Positions 8,607 to 17,350 of a DNA stretch of 64,000 nt are shown here, one piece after another. The notes under the pieces were generated by a model. That model ran no database searches, was not told the origin of the DNA, and worked only from the letters and a program-made list of their open reading frames with translations. This DNA is from a candidate division KSB1 bacterium. GTDB lineage: Bacteria > Zhuqueibacterota > Zhuqueibacteria > Zhuqueibacterales > Zhuqueibacteraceae. The DNA lies in assembly GCA_034506255.1 (NCBI GenBank), contig JAPDPX010000012.1, positions 62,001 to 126,000 on the forward strand, given 5' to 3'. Positions within the stretch are counted from its first letter, which is position 1. Every line of letters begins with the position of its first letter. Both the position numbers and the translations under genes were made by a program.

Positions 8607-9380
8607 TCACTCGGCCAACACCGCCTGTAAAACTTCTTTGTTCAAACTGGCACCGGTTTCAACGATCACCACGGCCTGCACACGGCCGGGATCACGCACT
8701 TCCGGCAGCGCCGCGCTGAACCGGACTCTTTTGCTCTCACCCGCCGCAATCCCGTTGAAGCTTTGGGGAGCAAAAACTTTGCGCACCACCTGATGATGGC
8801 CGGCGAGGGCCAGATCCTCCCACACCAGCGCGCGCAGCGCAAACGGTCCGAACGCGCTGTTGCCGAGGCGGGCAACTGCGACCTCGATGGCGACACCCGC
8901 CGCCGAGAATGATTGCTTTGCTTCAATGGTGAAGTGGGCAATCCTGCCCAGCTCATTTTGCAGGGCGGTGCGATAGCGCAGCGCCGCGGTGGCGGCACGG
9001 GAGGCCCCCTGCAATCGGATCGCCGACCCATTTACCAAAACATCGGGCACGGCATGGTCCGCAGCGGCGAGCGAACGATAACGATCCGCACTCTCCGGCA
9101 GCGCATAAGGATCGTGGAATTTCGTGCTGGGCAGATGATGTTCCACTATGATCACTTGATCCAGCGGATAGGCCGGCCGCAAGCTGTCGAGTGCCGCCAG
9201 GGCAAAGGGGCTGTAGGGCGTGGCATCATTGACAAACGCTTCGAGCAGGATCACGCGCGGCCGCGCGCTCGCCGGATTGCGCGGGTCGAGCGGATTGGTG
9301 CGTTCCAGCCCGCCGCAGCCGGCGAGCAAAAGGGCAAGACCCCACAGCGGCAGACATGAACTGCGCACGGTAATCTTCAT
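8607..9380 (-). CDS. lipoprotein with an Omp28/thioredoxin-like domain lacking cysteines
   Basis: Starting at the ATG 9380, 257 residues are encoded. The N-terminus MKITVRSS is followed by LALLLAGCGG, a lipobox. I use this start because the longer frame overlaps the upstream gene and only this one gives a lipoprotein signal. Residues around 40-130 (VILLEAFVNDATPYSPFALA ... VIIVEHHLPSTKFHDPYALP ... AVPDVLVNG) follow the layout of Omp28-type thioredoxin-fold lipoproteins, but the usual CxxC-like cysteines are replaced by D-A-T-P-Y-S-P. The C-terminal half looks like a beta-sandwich. A structural or binding role rather than redox chemistry is therefore likely. This is inference; the family match is weak. 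Confidence 0.5.
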   Translation of the reverse strand: MKITVRSSCLPLWGLALLLAGCGGLERTNPLDPRNPASARPRVILLEAFVNDATPYSPFALAALDSLRPAYPLDQVIIVEHHLPSTKFHDPYALPESADRYRSLAAADHAVPDVLVNGSAIRLQGASRAATAALRYRTALQNELGRIAHFTIEAKQSFSAAGVAIEVAVARLGNSAFGPFALRALVWEDLALAGHHQVVRKVFAPQSFNGIAAGESKRVRFSAALPEVRDPGRVQAVVIVETGASLNKEVLQAVLAE

Positions 9381-9387
9381 CTTTTCT

Positions 9388-10299
9388 CTAAAAATGAAAC
9401 GCAACCCCGAGGCAGAGGGTGTGACCGCCGGCAAAGAGAGCGAGGCGCGGCGCAGGCGGGCGCTCCGCCGGCATTGCCGCCGCGAAGATGCGGTTTTTTT
9501 CCGAATGATCTTGCAACCAAAAACGCACACTCACCAGTGCCAGGACGCCCGTCACGAGCGCGCTGGTGGTGCGGGCGGTGCGATAGTCTTCGGCGCGGTG
9601 ATAGTGTTTTTCCAGATCCGCCAGCGTGGTGGCGGCTTGATATTTCCGGTAGGCGGCACGCGAGATGCCATGCGTGACTCCGGCAGCAGCAGCGCTCAGG
9701 CCGGCAGCCAGTGCCACCCAGGAGGCGGGATATCGCCTCAGCCGGACACTCTCGCGATATTGTCCCCTGCCGGTCAGATTGTACAAGATGTTGGCGGCAA
9801 GCAACTGCACCATCTCCGCGCCAACCCGCCAATCGCGGCCCACCACTTTCTCGCCGCGCACCTGGCCGGTCGCCACTTTCAGGATGTGGCAATCGATGCG
9901 CAAACGGGAGCCGGCCATGCTGATTTCGCCGGTCAGCAAATACTGCGCGCCCGCCAGTTGCCCCACCGCCTGCGCGGTTTGCTGGTCAATCACACCGGTT
10001 TGCCCCAGCGCCTGTTCCTGCAGGATCAACTCCAGTTTTTGGCGCGCCACCACCAGAATGCCGGAGCCGGGGCGCGACAATTCGGTCTGCAACATCTCCG
10101 GAACATTTTTCTCCAGCAGGTCGAGATGAAACAGGCCGCTGTTGTTCTTGAAATCAAGGACGGCGACGGTGAGCAGGGAATCAGCGGGGACGGTTGCCGG
10201 CGCGGCCGGGCGAAGCGGTGGCGGCTGGGCAAAGGCGAGGCGAAACGCCAGCGACAGGGCGGCGGTGAGGCAGAAAAGCAACTCTGGCAGCAGACGCAT
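9388..10299 (-). CDS. CsgG-like / LpoB-type envelope protein
   Basis: This 303-residue protein has a signal peptide (MRLLPELLFCLTAALSLAFRLAFAQ). The domain at about 43-165 begins VAVLDFKNNSGLFHLDLLEK and contains VPEMLQTELSRPGSGILVVA, QKLELILQEQALGQTGVID and AQYLLTGEISMAGSRLRIDC. That is the pattern of the CsgG/FlgO-type assembly fold, in which the protein senses or forms envelope assembly sites. A hydrophobic segment (WVALAAGLSAAAAGVTHGIS) and a second near ALVTGVLALVSVRFWL suggest a membrane-associated C-terminal part. It lies 7 bases upstream of the Omp28-like gene and so is probably co-transcribed with it. Confidence 0.55.
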   Translation of the reverse strand: MRLLPELLFCLTAALSLAFRLAFAQPPPLRPAAPATVPADSLLTVAVLDFKNNSGLFHLDLLEKNVPEMLQTELSRPGSGILVVARQKLELILQEQALGQTGVIDQQTAQAVGQLAGAQYLLTGEISMAGSRLRIDCHILKVATGQVRGEKVVGRDWRVGAEMVQLLAANILYNLTGRGQYRESVRLRRYPASWVALAAGLSAAAAGVTHGISRAAYRKYQAATTLADLEKHYHRAEDYRTARTTSALVTGVLALVSVRFWLQDHSEKNRIFAAAMPAERPPAPRLALFAGGHTLCLGVAFHF

Positions 10300-10453
10300 G
10301 GCTCAGGCAGCAACAACGCAAGTGATCGGCGGTGCACGACCTGTGCGTTTCTTTGCTTGCAGCCTTGTGCAAAGGTAGCGGCAAAATGTGAGCAAATTCG
10401 CCCTGGGATGCAAGAGAATTTCTTTGCCCGTGGCGGGAGCCGACCCGGTTGAA

Positions 10454-11959
10454 TCACGGCATGTTGCGGCCATAATCCAGTTGATGAGCGGTGGTGATGA
10501 GCGGAAAGGCCGGCACCACCACCGGGAAGGGCACGCTGCTTTGCGTCACCAGCATGTCGATGCGGGTCACCGGCGTCCTTTCGAAAACCTCGGTGTTGAT
10601 CTCGATCAGGTCATGATACTTGCGTTGCAACTGCTTGACATAAGGGTTGAGATCCTCGGTGATGACTTGGATGAAATTTTTATTGAAGGCTTCCTGCTTG
10701 CCGCGTGCCTTGAGATATTCGTTCTGCTGGTGGAGAAAGAGCAGGTTGTCCTTCCACATGCCGGTGTAGCGCTGCACTTCGGGAACGCGGTCATAGCCTT
10801 TTTTGTAGGCCTCCTGGGTGAGATAGCGGTCGCGTACCATGTCCACGATGGCCAGGCGCAACTGCTCGGCAAACTCACCGGCGGGAAAAGAGGTTTTGCG
10901 AAAAACCAGCGGGTGCAGCTTGATTTCCCGCTCAAAATCGCGCACGGTCCAAAGCTGGCCGTCGATCTGCATGAGCGGCTCATCGAGCAGCGCATCGAGC
11001 TGGGTGCTCATGTGCTGCAGCCGTTCGCGATTTTCCGGCGTGCCCCACAGTTGTTGCTGCAGGGCCGCGCCTTTGGCGGCATTGGATTGCAGGTAGTAGG
11101 GCGCCACGATCGCAACCAGACGGCGAAAAGTCTGCGGCGCAAAATCCAGCCGCTTGCCGCGCATAACCCGCGCGATGAACTGGTCATACAGCGCTTCCGC
11201 CTTTTGTTGCTTCAGGCGCTCCCTCACCTGCTGCCAGCGCTGCTGTTGCTGGGTATCGGTGAGCGGCAGGGTTTCGGTCCAGCCCAGCACTTGCAGCAGC
11301 ACGTAGGAGCCCTCGCCCGTGGCGATCGGGCCGAGCACCTCGTATGGCGCACGCGGCTGCGAATACAGCGCCGCATGGATGGCCGGGGGTTCCGGCGAGT
11401 TCCACTCGACTTCCCGTTGCGGCAGGCTGTCAAGCGTGCCCGCCGCCAGGGGAATTTCTGCGAATGGCCTCCCCTGTTCCTGGATTTGGCGGCGCATCTG
11501 GCGGGCCTGGCTGCTGTCTTTGCAGGTGAAATAAGCGATGCGATACTTTCGCCCCGCGGCCTCATAGGCCGCTTTCACCTCCGCCGCAGTGACTTGTGCC
11601 GGTTTATAAGCTTCTTCATAGTACTGCCACTGCCGCATCGCCTGCTCCTTGCGGCCCTGCAAATAGAGCTGGAACGCCTCCGAGCGCGTCAGCGCGTTCT
11701 GCTCGCCGGCTTCCAGCGCCAGCAATTTTTCGGCAATCAGCGAATTGAGCGCGATTTTGCGCTGCACGTAATCCTCGCCGCGGCAATAGGGCGGCCGGGG
11801 GGTGTATTCCATCCGGCGAATGAATTCATTGAGCGAAATCGTCTTGTCGCCGATGCGGGCGATCAACGTTTCCGCCGGCGGGGCGCTGGTCTCTTGCCTG
11901 GCACAGTGCACCAGCCACAAGCTCAGGCACAACCAGGCGATACAGGATCGTTGCAGCAT
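10454..11959 (-). CDS. SurA-like peptidyl-prolyl isomerase/chaperone lipoprotein
   Basis: The start at 11959 gives 501 residues beginning MLQRSCIAWLCLSLWLVHCAR, with lipobox LVHC. A longer frame would overlap the GH5-CBM6 gene and lacks a signal. A SurA-type N-terminal chaperone region is seen at about 30-130 (IARIGDKTISLNEFIRRMEY ... LNSLIAEKLLALEAGEQNAL). It is followed by a degenerate parvulin domain (AYFTCKDSSQARQMRRQIQE ... GPIATGEGSYVLLQVLGWTE) and a long helical C-terminal part. Such proteins help outer-membrane and secreted proteins fold in the periplasm. Its place at the head of a four-gene envelope set and next to many secreted hydrolases fits a role in their export (inference). Confidence 0.65.
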   Translation of the reverse strand: MLQRSCIAWLCLSLWLVHCARQETSAPPAETLIARIGDKTISLNEFIRRMEYTPRPPYCRGEDYVQRKIALNSLIAEKLLALEAGEQNALTRSEAFQLYLQGRKEQAMRQWQYYEEAYKPAQVTAAEVKAAYEAAGRKYRIAYFTCKDSSQARQMRRQIQEQGRPFAEIPLAAGTLDSLPQREVEWNSPEPPAIHAALYSQPRAPYEVLGPIATGEGSYVLLQVLGWTETLPLTDTQQQQRWQQVRERLKQQKAEALYDQFIARVMRGKRLDFAPQTFRRLVAIVAPYYLQSNAAKGAALQQQLWGTPENRERLQHMSTQLDALLDEPLMQIDGQLWTVRDFEREIKLHPLVFRKTSFPAGEFAEQLRLAIVDMVRDRYLTQEAYKKGYDRVPEVQRYTGMWKDNLLFLHQQNEYLKARGKQEAFNKNFIQVITEDLNPYVKQLQRKYHDLIEINTEVFERTPVTRIDMLVTQSSVPFPVVVPAFPLITTAHQLDYGRNMP

Positions 11960-12014
11960 GAGTGCTTGACTCACATCCGGAGTGAAACTGATTCCCGCGG
12001 ACATCGCCGCGGCC

Positions 12015-14063
12015 TCAGGGCAGCACGAGCAATTTGCGTGACAGGCAGTGGCTGCCGGCGCGCAGGGAATACACGTAGATGCCGGCACTGACCATCCGGC
12101 CGTGGCGGTCGCGGCCGTCCCACGCCACTGTGTGCCGGCCGGCGCGCAGCCAGCCGTGGTTGAGCGTGCGAATCTCGCGGCCGCAGAGGGTGTGGAGATT
12201 CAAACTCACCTGCGCTTCAACAGGCAGCGAGAACGCAATGGTGGTGGCGGCGCTGCCGGCGGTTGCGCCCAGGCCCTGCCTGCCGGCCAGACGCAGGGGG
12301 TTGGGATAGTTTTGCTGCAAATGAAAATCCTCCAACATCGCACCGTCGGGCCTGTTGTCAACCGTTGTGGGTGTTTTCAAAACGAATTCCATTTGGTTGA
12401 TATTGAAGCCGCCGCGCACGAAAAACAGCGTCAACACCTGCCTGCCGGCCGGCAGCGCAATATTCGGCACACGCAGCGTCGTCCAATCATACCAGCCGGC
12501 TGTGCGCGGCACCGCGATGGCGGGAGCAAGCTCCCGGCCGTCGCGCAACAGCTTGAGCAGGCCGCCACCATTCGGGCTGGCAGTGCGGAAATTGACTTCG
12601 TAAATCCCGGCTGATTGCACGATGACGGAATATTTCACCCACTCGCCATCGGCAATCCAGCCGATGCCGTAGGCCGCGCCCTGGGCGTCTTTGCTGGCTT
12701 CGATATCGACGCCATCATTGCGGAATTCCCGGCCGCTGTTCCAGGGCTGATCGACATCCCAGCGCGTTTTCTTGAAATCCTGATCGTGATAGGCCAGGCC
12801 GGCGTTGCCAAAGTCGAACGCGACGCACGGGATTTTACCGGGCAGGCTGTGCGGGGCGTAGGGTTGCAGGCGGGTGTTGAACTCGCGGTCAAAAAGCGCG
12901 CGCAGCACGTCCGGCCGTGGTGTGCATTTTTCCAGCGCCAGATTGTCGGCCAGGCCGAACAGCGCGGCGCGCGCGAGATCGGGGCCGGGTTTGTCCGTCC
13001 TGCCATTCCAGTAATCGAGCACGGTTTGATAGCCCGGCGAAAACGGCGCGGAGAAGGGGCTGGTGATGGTGTGAACTTTCTTGTGCGTCCACCAGCTCCA
13101 GCCGATGTTGTTTTCCTCCAGCAGCTTGATGGTCTCATAAAACCAGGGATTGGAATTTTCCCCGGACTCGCCCATCCACAGCGGCACATTCCAATTGTCG
13201 CGCAAATTCAGATAGGATTGAATGGTCGGCTGCGTGGTTTCATTCCAGTATTTGTGAAAGCTGTAGGCCACGTTACTGCCGTAGAACAGCGGCGGCGCGA
13301 GGTCGGTGAAATCCGTCGCGAAATTGCTGCCTTCGAGAAAGAGCAGGTGGTTGGCATCCACCTCGCGAATCGCCAGGGCAATGCGCCGGTAGAGATTGCG
13401 CAGGTCCAGGTTGGTGAAGCCTGCCGGCATCACCGGCTCATTGAGCAAATCATAGCCGGCGATCCATGGTTCGTTGGCATAGCGCGCGGCGATTTGGCGC
13501 CAAATGGCCACGGTGCGGTCCTGATTCGCCGGCTCGGTCCACAAACGCGCCTGGCCGTCACTGTCGCTGATATTGTTGGCGTTCTGGCCGCCAGGGGCAC
13601 AGTGCATATCGAGCACCACGTACAAGCCGGCGCGTTTGCACCAGGTGATGAGGGAATCGAGCACCTGAAAGCCCTCTTCCAGAAAAACCTCCGGCTGGTC
13701 TTTGGGCGAGAGCAGTTGATAATGGAAGGGCAGGCGGATGCTGTTGCACCCCCAGCTCGCAATCAGGCGAATATCCTTCTCATTGACATAATTGGCCTGA
13801 TAGCGGCGGTAAAACTCCGCGGTATCTGCCGGCCCCAGCAACTGTTCAATGAGCGTGCGGATCGCGGTAGGCGAGCCATAACCCGGCACGTGCAGCATGT
13901 AGCCTTCCGGCACGAGCCAGCCGCCCAGGCCAATGCCGCGCAGCAGCAACGGCCGGCCGGCGGGATCGATGATTTCCTTGCCGCGGGCCTGCACGAATTG
14001 GGCGGGACAATCCACGGTGCCGAGCACCTGCAGAAAGATCAGCAGGAAAAATTTTGTGCGCAT
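12015..14063 (-). CDS. GH5 glycosidase with CBM6 and C-terminal sorting domain
   Basis: The start MRTKFFLLIF at 14063 provides a signal peptide; an in-frame ATG at 14075 is an alternative. The protein is 682 residues. The GH5 (beta/alpha)8 barrel covers about 25-400: acid/base E209 in GYDLLNEPVMP, nucleophile E299 in PLWMGESGE, and SIRLPFHY on the substrate side. This form resembles exo-beta-1,3-glucanase/endoglucanase-like GH5 proteins. CBM6 spans about 440-575 (VDIEASKDAQGAAYGIGWIA, GEWVKYSVIVQSAGIYEVNF). The end has an N-Y-P-N-P element (LQQNYPNPLRLAG) and SAGIYVYSLRAG, the type IX sorting-domain pattern. Downstream of GH5 and GH16 genes on the same strand. Likely a cell-surface or released glucanase. 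Confidence 0.85.
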   Translation of the reverse strand: MRTKFFLLIFLQVLGTVDCPAQFVQARGKEIIDPAGRPLLLRGIGLGGWLVPEGYMLHVPGYGSPTAIRTLIEQLLGPADTAEFYRRYQANYVNEKDIRLIASWGCNSIRLPFHYQLLSPKDQPEVFLEEGFQVLDSLITWCKRAGLYVVLDMHCAPGGQNANNISDSDGQARLWTEPANQDRTVAIWRQIAARYANEPWIAGYDLLNEPVMPAGFTNLDLRNLYRRIALAIREVDANHLLFLEGSNFATDFTDLAPPLFYGSNVAYSFHKYWNETTQPTIQSYLNLRDNWNVPLWMGESGENSNPWFYETIKLLEENNIGWSWWTHKKVHTITSPFSAPFSPGYQTVLDYWNGRTDKPGPDLARAALFGLADNLALEKCTPRPDVLRALFDREFNTRLQPYAPHSLPGKIPCVAFDFGNAGLAYHDQDFKKTRWDVDQPWNSGREFRNDGVDIEASKDAQGAAYGIGWIADGEWVKYSVIVQSAGIYEVNFRTASPNGGGLLKLLRDGRELAPAIAVPRTAGWYDWTTLRVPNIALPAGRQVLTLFFVRGGFNINQMEFVLKTPTTVDNRPDGAMLEDFHLQQNYPNPLRLAGRQGLGATAGSAATTIAFSLPVEAQVSLNLHTLCGREIRTLNHGWLRAGRHTVAWDGRDRHGRMVSAGIYVYSLRAGSHCLSRKLLVLP

Positions 14064-14260
14064 CTCAGATGCCATCACGCGGTAACATCCAACACCATAC
14101 GGGCAGCCCGGGAACACGGCAGAAATGCCGTCCGTGCCCGGCTGTCTGCTATGAACTTCGCCAGTTCCCCGGGCATTGCCCGTGGACAATCACATGTAAC
14201 TCGTCCGGAGCGCGCCGGTATTGGGGAGAAGCCGGTGCACTTCCCGTGTTTGCCGGGACA

Positions 14261-15316
14261 TCACGGCAACGGCCCGGGTTTGGGAATGAGGGCGTTGAGC
14301 AGGGGTTCGTGCCAGCGGTTGTTGGCCGCATCATAGGCGCCGAATCCGGCAATGAATTCCCAATAGTGCCAGCTCATGCCATTGGCTTCCGCCAGGCGCG
14401 CGACAAAGGCCGTCCAGCGTGCACGCGAGGACATATCGGCCTTGCTGTAGGCGCCAAACTCACCGAGATTCAACGGCCGTTGATTGTTCGCGGCCCAAAC
14501 CACGGCTGGCATGAATTCACGGGCGATCGCCTGCTGCTCCGCAGCCGTGCCCAGCCATTGGGTGCCCAGCCAAGCCTCGCTGCCGGGCACCCACTCCGCA
14601 CCCTGATGGGTGAAAGCAAACGGATTGTAGTAATGCACGGAGACAATGAGGTAATCGTCCTGCTCCGGCAACAACAGGCTGTGGAGCGCACTGATGCTGT
14701 ACCAGTACCCCGGCCCGACCATGAGTGTGCGGGTGGGATTGGTTTTGCGGATAACGGTGATCGCCTCCTGCAGGTACTCATTCCACAAGGCCGGTGTGAG
14801 ATTGCCCATCGGCTCGTTGAGCAGTTCAAAAATCAGCGCCGGCGAATGGTCGCGATAATGCGCCGCCAATTGTTCCCAAATCGCCAGGAAGCGCGCCTTT
14901 TCCGCCGCGGGATTCTGCATCAACTCTTCAAAGTGATGCACATTGAGCACCACCGGCAGATCGCGGGTGAGCGCCTGGTTCACCGCCCAATCCACCCGCC
15001 GCAAAAAGGCGGTCTCGATGGTGAAGGGTGCCGTGCCGGAGGTGTGTGCCGACCAGCGCACCGGCAGCCGGATGGAGGTAAACCCCGCGCTTTTGATCCA
15101 GTCGAAATACTCGCTGCGCAGCGTCACCCCCCACTCGCCCTCATTGGGCGCCTCCAGCGCATTGCCGAGATTCATGCCGCGCCCCAGCCGCTGATTGAGA
15201 GTGAAGGCATCGGGAAATGGTTCTTTTTCCGGCGCCGTGGGGTTGCTGCCCTCTTTTGAACAAGCGCTGAACATCAGCACGAGAGCGAGAGCGCACAGCA
15301 GTGCGGACGATTTCAT
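14261..15316 (-). CDS. GH5 endoglucanase lipoprotein
   Basis: The start at 15316 (MKSSALLCALALVLMFSAC) has GAGGTG about 10 bases before it and gives 351 residues with a lipobox (FSAC). The catalytic domain covers nearly all the rest: GRGMNLGNALEAP, SIRLPVRWS, acid/base E168 in FELLNEPMG, VHYYNPFAFTHQG, and nucleophile E286 in NLGEFGAYS. This is the layout of GH5 endo-beta-1,4-glucanases such as those of subfamily 2 or 4, acting on cellulose, beta-glucan or xyloglucan. The GH16 stop lies only 16 bases upstream, so the two lipoproteins are probably co-transcribed and anchored in the same membrane. Confidence 0.9.
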   Translation of the reverse strand: MKSSALLCALALVLMFSACSKEGSNPTAPEKEPFPDAFTLNQRLGRGMNLGNALEAPNEGEWGVTLRSEYFDWIKSAGFTSIRLPVRWSAHTSGTAPFTIETAFLRRVDWAVNQALTRDLPVVLNVHHFEELMQNPAAEKARFLAIWEQLAAHYRDHSPALIFELLNEPMGNLTPALWNEYLQEAITVIRKTNPTRTLMVGPGYWYSISALHSLLLPEQDDYLIVSVHYYNPFAFTHQGAEWVPGSEAWLGTQWLGTAAEQQAIAREFMPAVVWAANNQRPLNLGEFGAYSKADMSSRARWTAFVARLAEANGMSWHYWEFIAGFGAYDAANNRWHEPLLNALIPKPGPLP

Positions 15317-15332
15317 TGCTGCGCACCTCATC

Positions 15333-16190
15333 TCAATTCAGCCGGCGATAAACCCGCACGTAATCCACGACCATGGTTTGCGGGAAAACCGTGGTGGCGT
15401 CAGGGTTGCCGGGCCAGTTGCCGCCCACGGCAACGTTCAAGAGCAGATGAAAGCGCTGGTCGAACGGCGCCGGGTAGGGATGGCCCTGCGTGTACCATTT
15501 GGTCTGTGTTTGGTAAAGCTGGTCGTCGACGTACCAGCGGAATTCATTCGGCTCCCATTCCAGGCGGAAAGTGTGAAACGTTTCGGAGAAATCGCCCTGT
15601 GCCAGCTTGAAGGAGGTGCCGGTGTGAACATTGGCCGGCCAGGCACCGCCGTAATGCAACGTGCCATAGACGGTCTTGGTGTCATGGCCGAGCAACTCCA
15701 TGATGTCGATCTCACCGCTGGCGGCCCAACCGCCATACACCCAGTCGGTGGGCAGCATCCATATCGCGGGCCACAGCCCCTGGCCGCGTGGCAGCTTGGC
15801 GCGAATCTCGAAGCGGCCATATTTCCAGTCACCCTTGTTGCGCGTCCGCAGACGTGCGGAGGTGTATTGCCGCGTGCCCTCCGGGCCGGTATAGTTTTCA
15901 TGCAAGGCGCGAATCACCAGGGTGCCATCCCGCACGAAAGAGTTTTCCCGTCGCGCGGTATAGTACTGCAGCTCGTTGTTGCCGCCGCCCTGGGCATTGA
16001 CTTCATGCTCCCATTTCGTGAGGTCGAGGGTTTGCCCCTCGAATTCATCATGCCAGACGAGCTGCCAGCCCGCGATTTCCCAGGGCGCGGGTTTTTCGGA
16101 ATTGGGAGTGACGGTCTGCTTGCCGCAGGAGGAAAAAACAGCGGCCAGACAGACGACGGCGGCGCGGCACGGGAAAATCGTGAGGGCCAT
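15333..16190 (-). CDS. GH16 beta-glucanase (laminarinase/lichenase) lipoprotein
   Basis: This 285-residue lipoprotein has a lipobox in VFSSC. The beta-jelly-roll starts WQLVWHDEFEGQTLDLTKWE and contains the catalytic signature GEIDIMELLG, with E160 nucleophile, D162 and E165 acid/base. LWPAIWMLPTDWVYGGWAAS and the C-terminal VDYVRVYR complete the fold. It is in the normal, non-permuted GH16 order, unlike the two other GH16 genes in this window. The M-E-L-L-G motif with the usual +1 insertion points to laminarinase-type beta-1,3(4)-glucanase. The start codon lacks a strong ribosome-binding site; the next gene follows after 16 bases. Confidence 0.9.
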   Translation of the reverse strand: MALTIFPCRAAVVCLAAVFSSCGKQTVTPNSEKPAPWEIAGWQLVWHDEFEGQTLDLTKWEHEVNAQGGGNNELQYYTARRENSFVRDGTLVIRALHENYTGPEGTRQYTSARLRTRNKGDWKYGRFEIRAKLPRGQGLWPAIWMLPTDWVYGGWAASGEIDIMELLGHDTKTVYGTLHYGGAWPANVHTGTSFKLAQGDFSETFHTFRLEWEPNEFRWYVDDQLYQTQTKWYTQGHPYPAPFDQRFHLLLNVAVGGNWPGNPDATTVFPQTMVVDYVRVYRRLN

Positions 16191-16227
16191 GGCGTGTGCA
16201 ACTGAAAAGTCCGAAACGATACGGGCG

Positions 16228-17301
16228 TCAGAACTTCACACCCAGGGAATAGGAATGCGTGTTGCCCAGCAGGTCAACCTCGCGAAAGGCATAGTCCACC
16301 TTGACGGCCAGATTGTGCATCATGCGCCATTCCACCCCGCCGCCCAGAGTCAGGCCGAAGAGGGGTTCATCCATGAACAACGACTTGTAGCCGCCGCGCA
16401 GGTAGAAGGTGCCGGAGGTGGGCAGGCGGTATTGATATTCCGCGCCCAGGTTGATGGACTCGCTGTTGTTGTTGGGGTGCAGGGCATCCGCGGCGAGCGT
16501 CAGTCGCGCGTGCTCTCCCACCACAGGCTGCAGCGAGACGCCCAGCCGAAAGAGCAGGGGCAGTTCCCATTGCTCCACGCGAAATTGGCCGGGGGTGTCC
16601 CGAAAGTTGCCATCTTCGGCCGGCAGAATGTCGATGGGATTGAGCAAATCCATGCCACCGTAGCGCATGCGCGAGCCGTAGTTGGAGATGCTCATGCCGA
16701 TGCTCAGACCGTTTTCGCGCTCGCCGGTGACGGAGAAGAAACGGGTGTTGAGCATCACGCCCAAATCCACCGCCATGGCGTTGGCACTGGTATGCCAGAT
16801 TTGCGAGGAGATGTATTTGACGTTAGCCCCGAACGAAAACCAGTGTGTCAACCGCCGGGAAAAGCCCAGCACCAGGGCAAAATCATTGGCGGTGTACAGT
16901 TCGCCGGTGCCCTCCTGCTGGCGCAGGTTGGTGACTTCCTCCTGGCCGTAATCGACGTGAAAGAAGCCGAAGGAGAGCGTGCCCAAATCCGGCAGCACCA
17001 GTCCCACCCCCGCAAACGTGCTGGCAATGTCGGCGAGCCAGGGCTGCCGCAAAAACATGGCTTCACTTTGCTCCATATAACCAAGACCGGCCGGATTCCA
17101 GTAGATGGCCGAGAGATCTTTCGCAACGCTCACGGCCGCTTCGCCCATGGCATTGCCGGCGCTGCCATAACCCAGCTCGAGAAAATTGGCGGCCGTGGTA
17201 CCGACGCGATACGGCCGTTGCGCCAGCGCTGCCGGCGCAGCCCAACCGAACACCAGCAGGGCGGCGGACAAACAGTAAAGCAATCGTGTTCTATCTCCCA
17301 T
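16228..17301 (-). CDS. PorV/PorQ-family outer-membrane beta-barrel protein
   Basis: This 357-residue protein has a signal peptide ending ALA. The barrel begins NFLELGYGSAGNAMGEAAVS and has the family signature AIYWNPAGLGYM. It ends GLTLGGGVEWRMMHNLAVKV ... YSLGVKF with a C-terminal aromatic residue, as is usual for outer-membrane barrels. PorV is the shuttle that moves T9SS cargo to the attachment complex; other family members are of unknown function. Upstream lies a large protein with a C-terminal sorting-type domain and further upstream a TonB receptor, an order often seen in this group of bacteria (as I recall). GAGG lies 6 bases before the ATG. Confidence 0.75.
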   Translation of the reverse strand: MGDRTRLLYCLSAALLVFGWAAPAALAQRPYRVGTTAANFLELGYGSAGNAMGEAAVSVAKDLSAIYWNPAGLGYMEQSEAMFLRQPWLADIASTFAGVGLVLPDLGTLSFGFFHVDYGQEEVTNLRQQEGTGELYTANDFALVLGFSRRLTHWFSFGANVKYISSQIWHTSANAMAVDLGVMLNTRFFSVTGERENGLSIGMSISNYGSRMRYGGMDLLNPIDILPAEDGNFRDTPGQFRVEQWELPLLFRLGVSLQPVVGEHARLTLAADALHPNNNSESINLGAEYQYRLPTSGTFYLRGGYKSLFMDEPLFGLTLGGGVEWRMMHNLAVKVDYAFREVDLLGNTHSYSLGVKF

Positions 17302-17350
17302 GACAGGCCTCTTGCAAGGTCGAAAAGTTGGTGAGTGACTCAGTCCGTGG

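Noticed and set aside
10388..14336. Two long plus-strand open frames (10388-12091 and 12615-14336)
   Set aside because: Antisense to the SurA-like and GH5-CBM6 genes, which have clear motifs, signals and operon spacing.
16228..17301. Calling the gene porV outright
   Set aside because: PorV, PorQ and other members of the family look alike at this level; only the family is supported.
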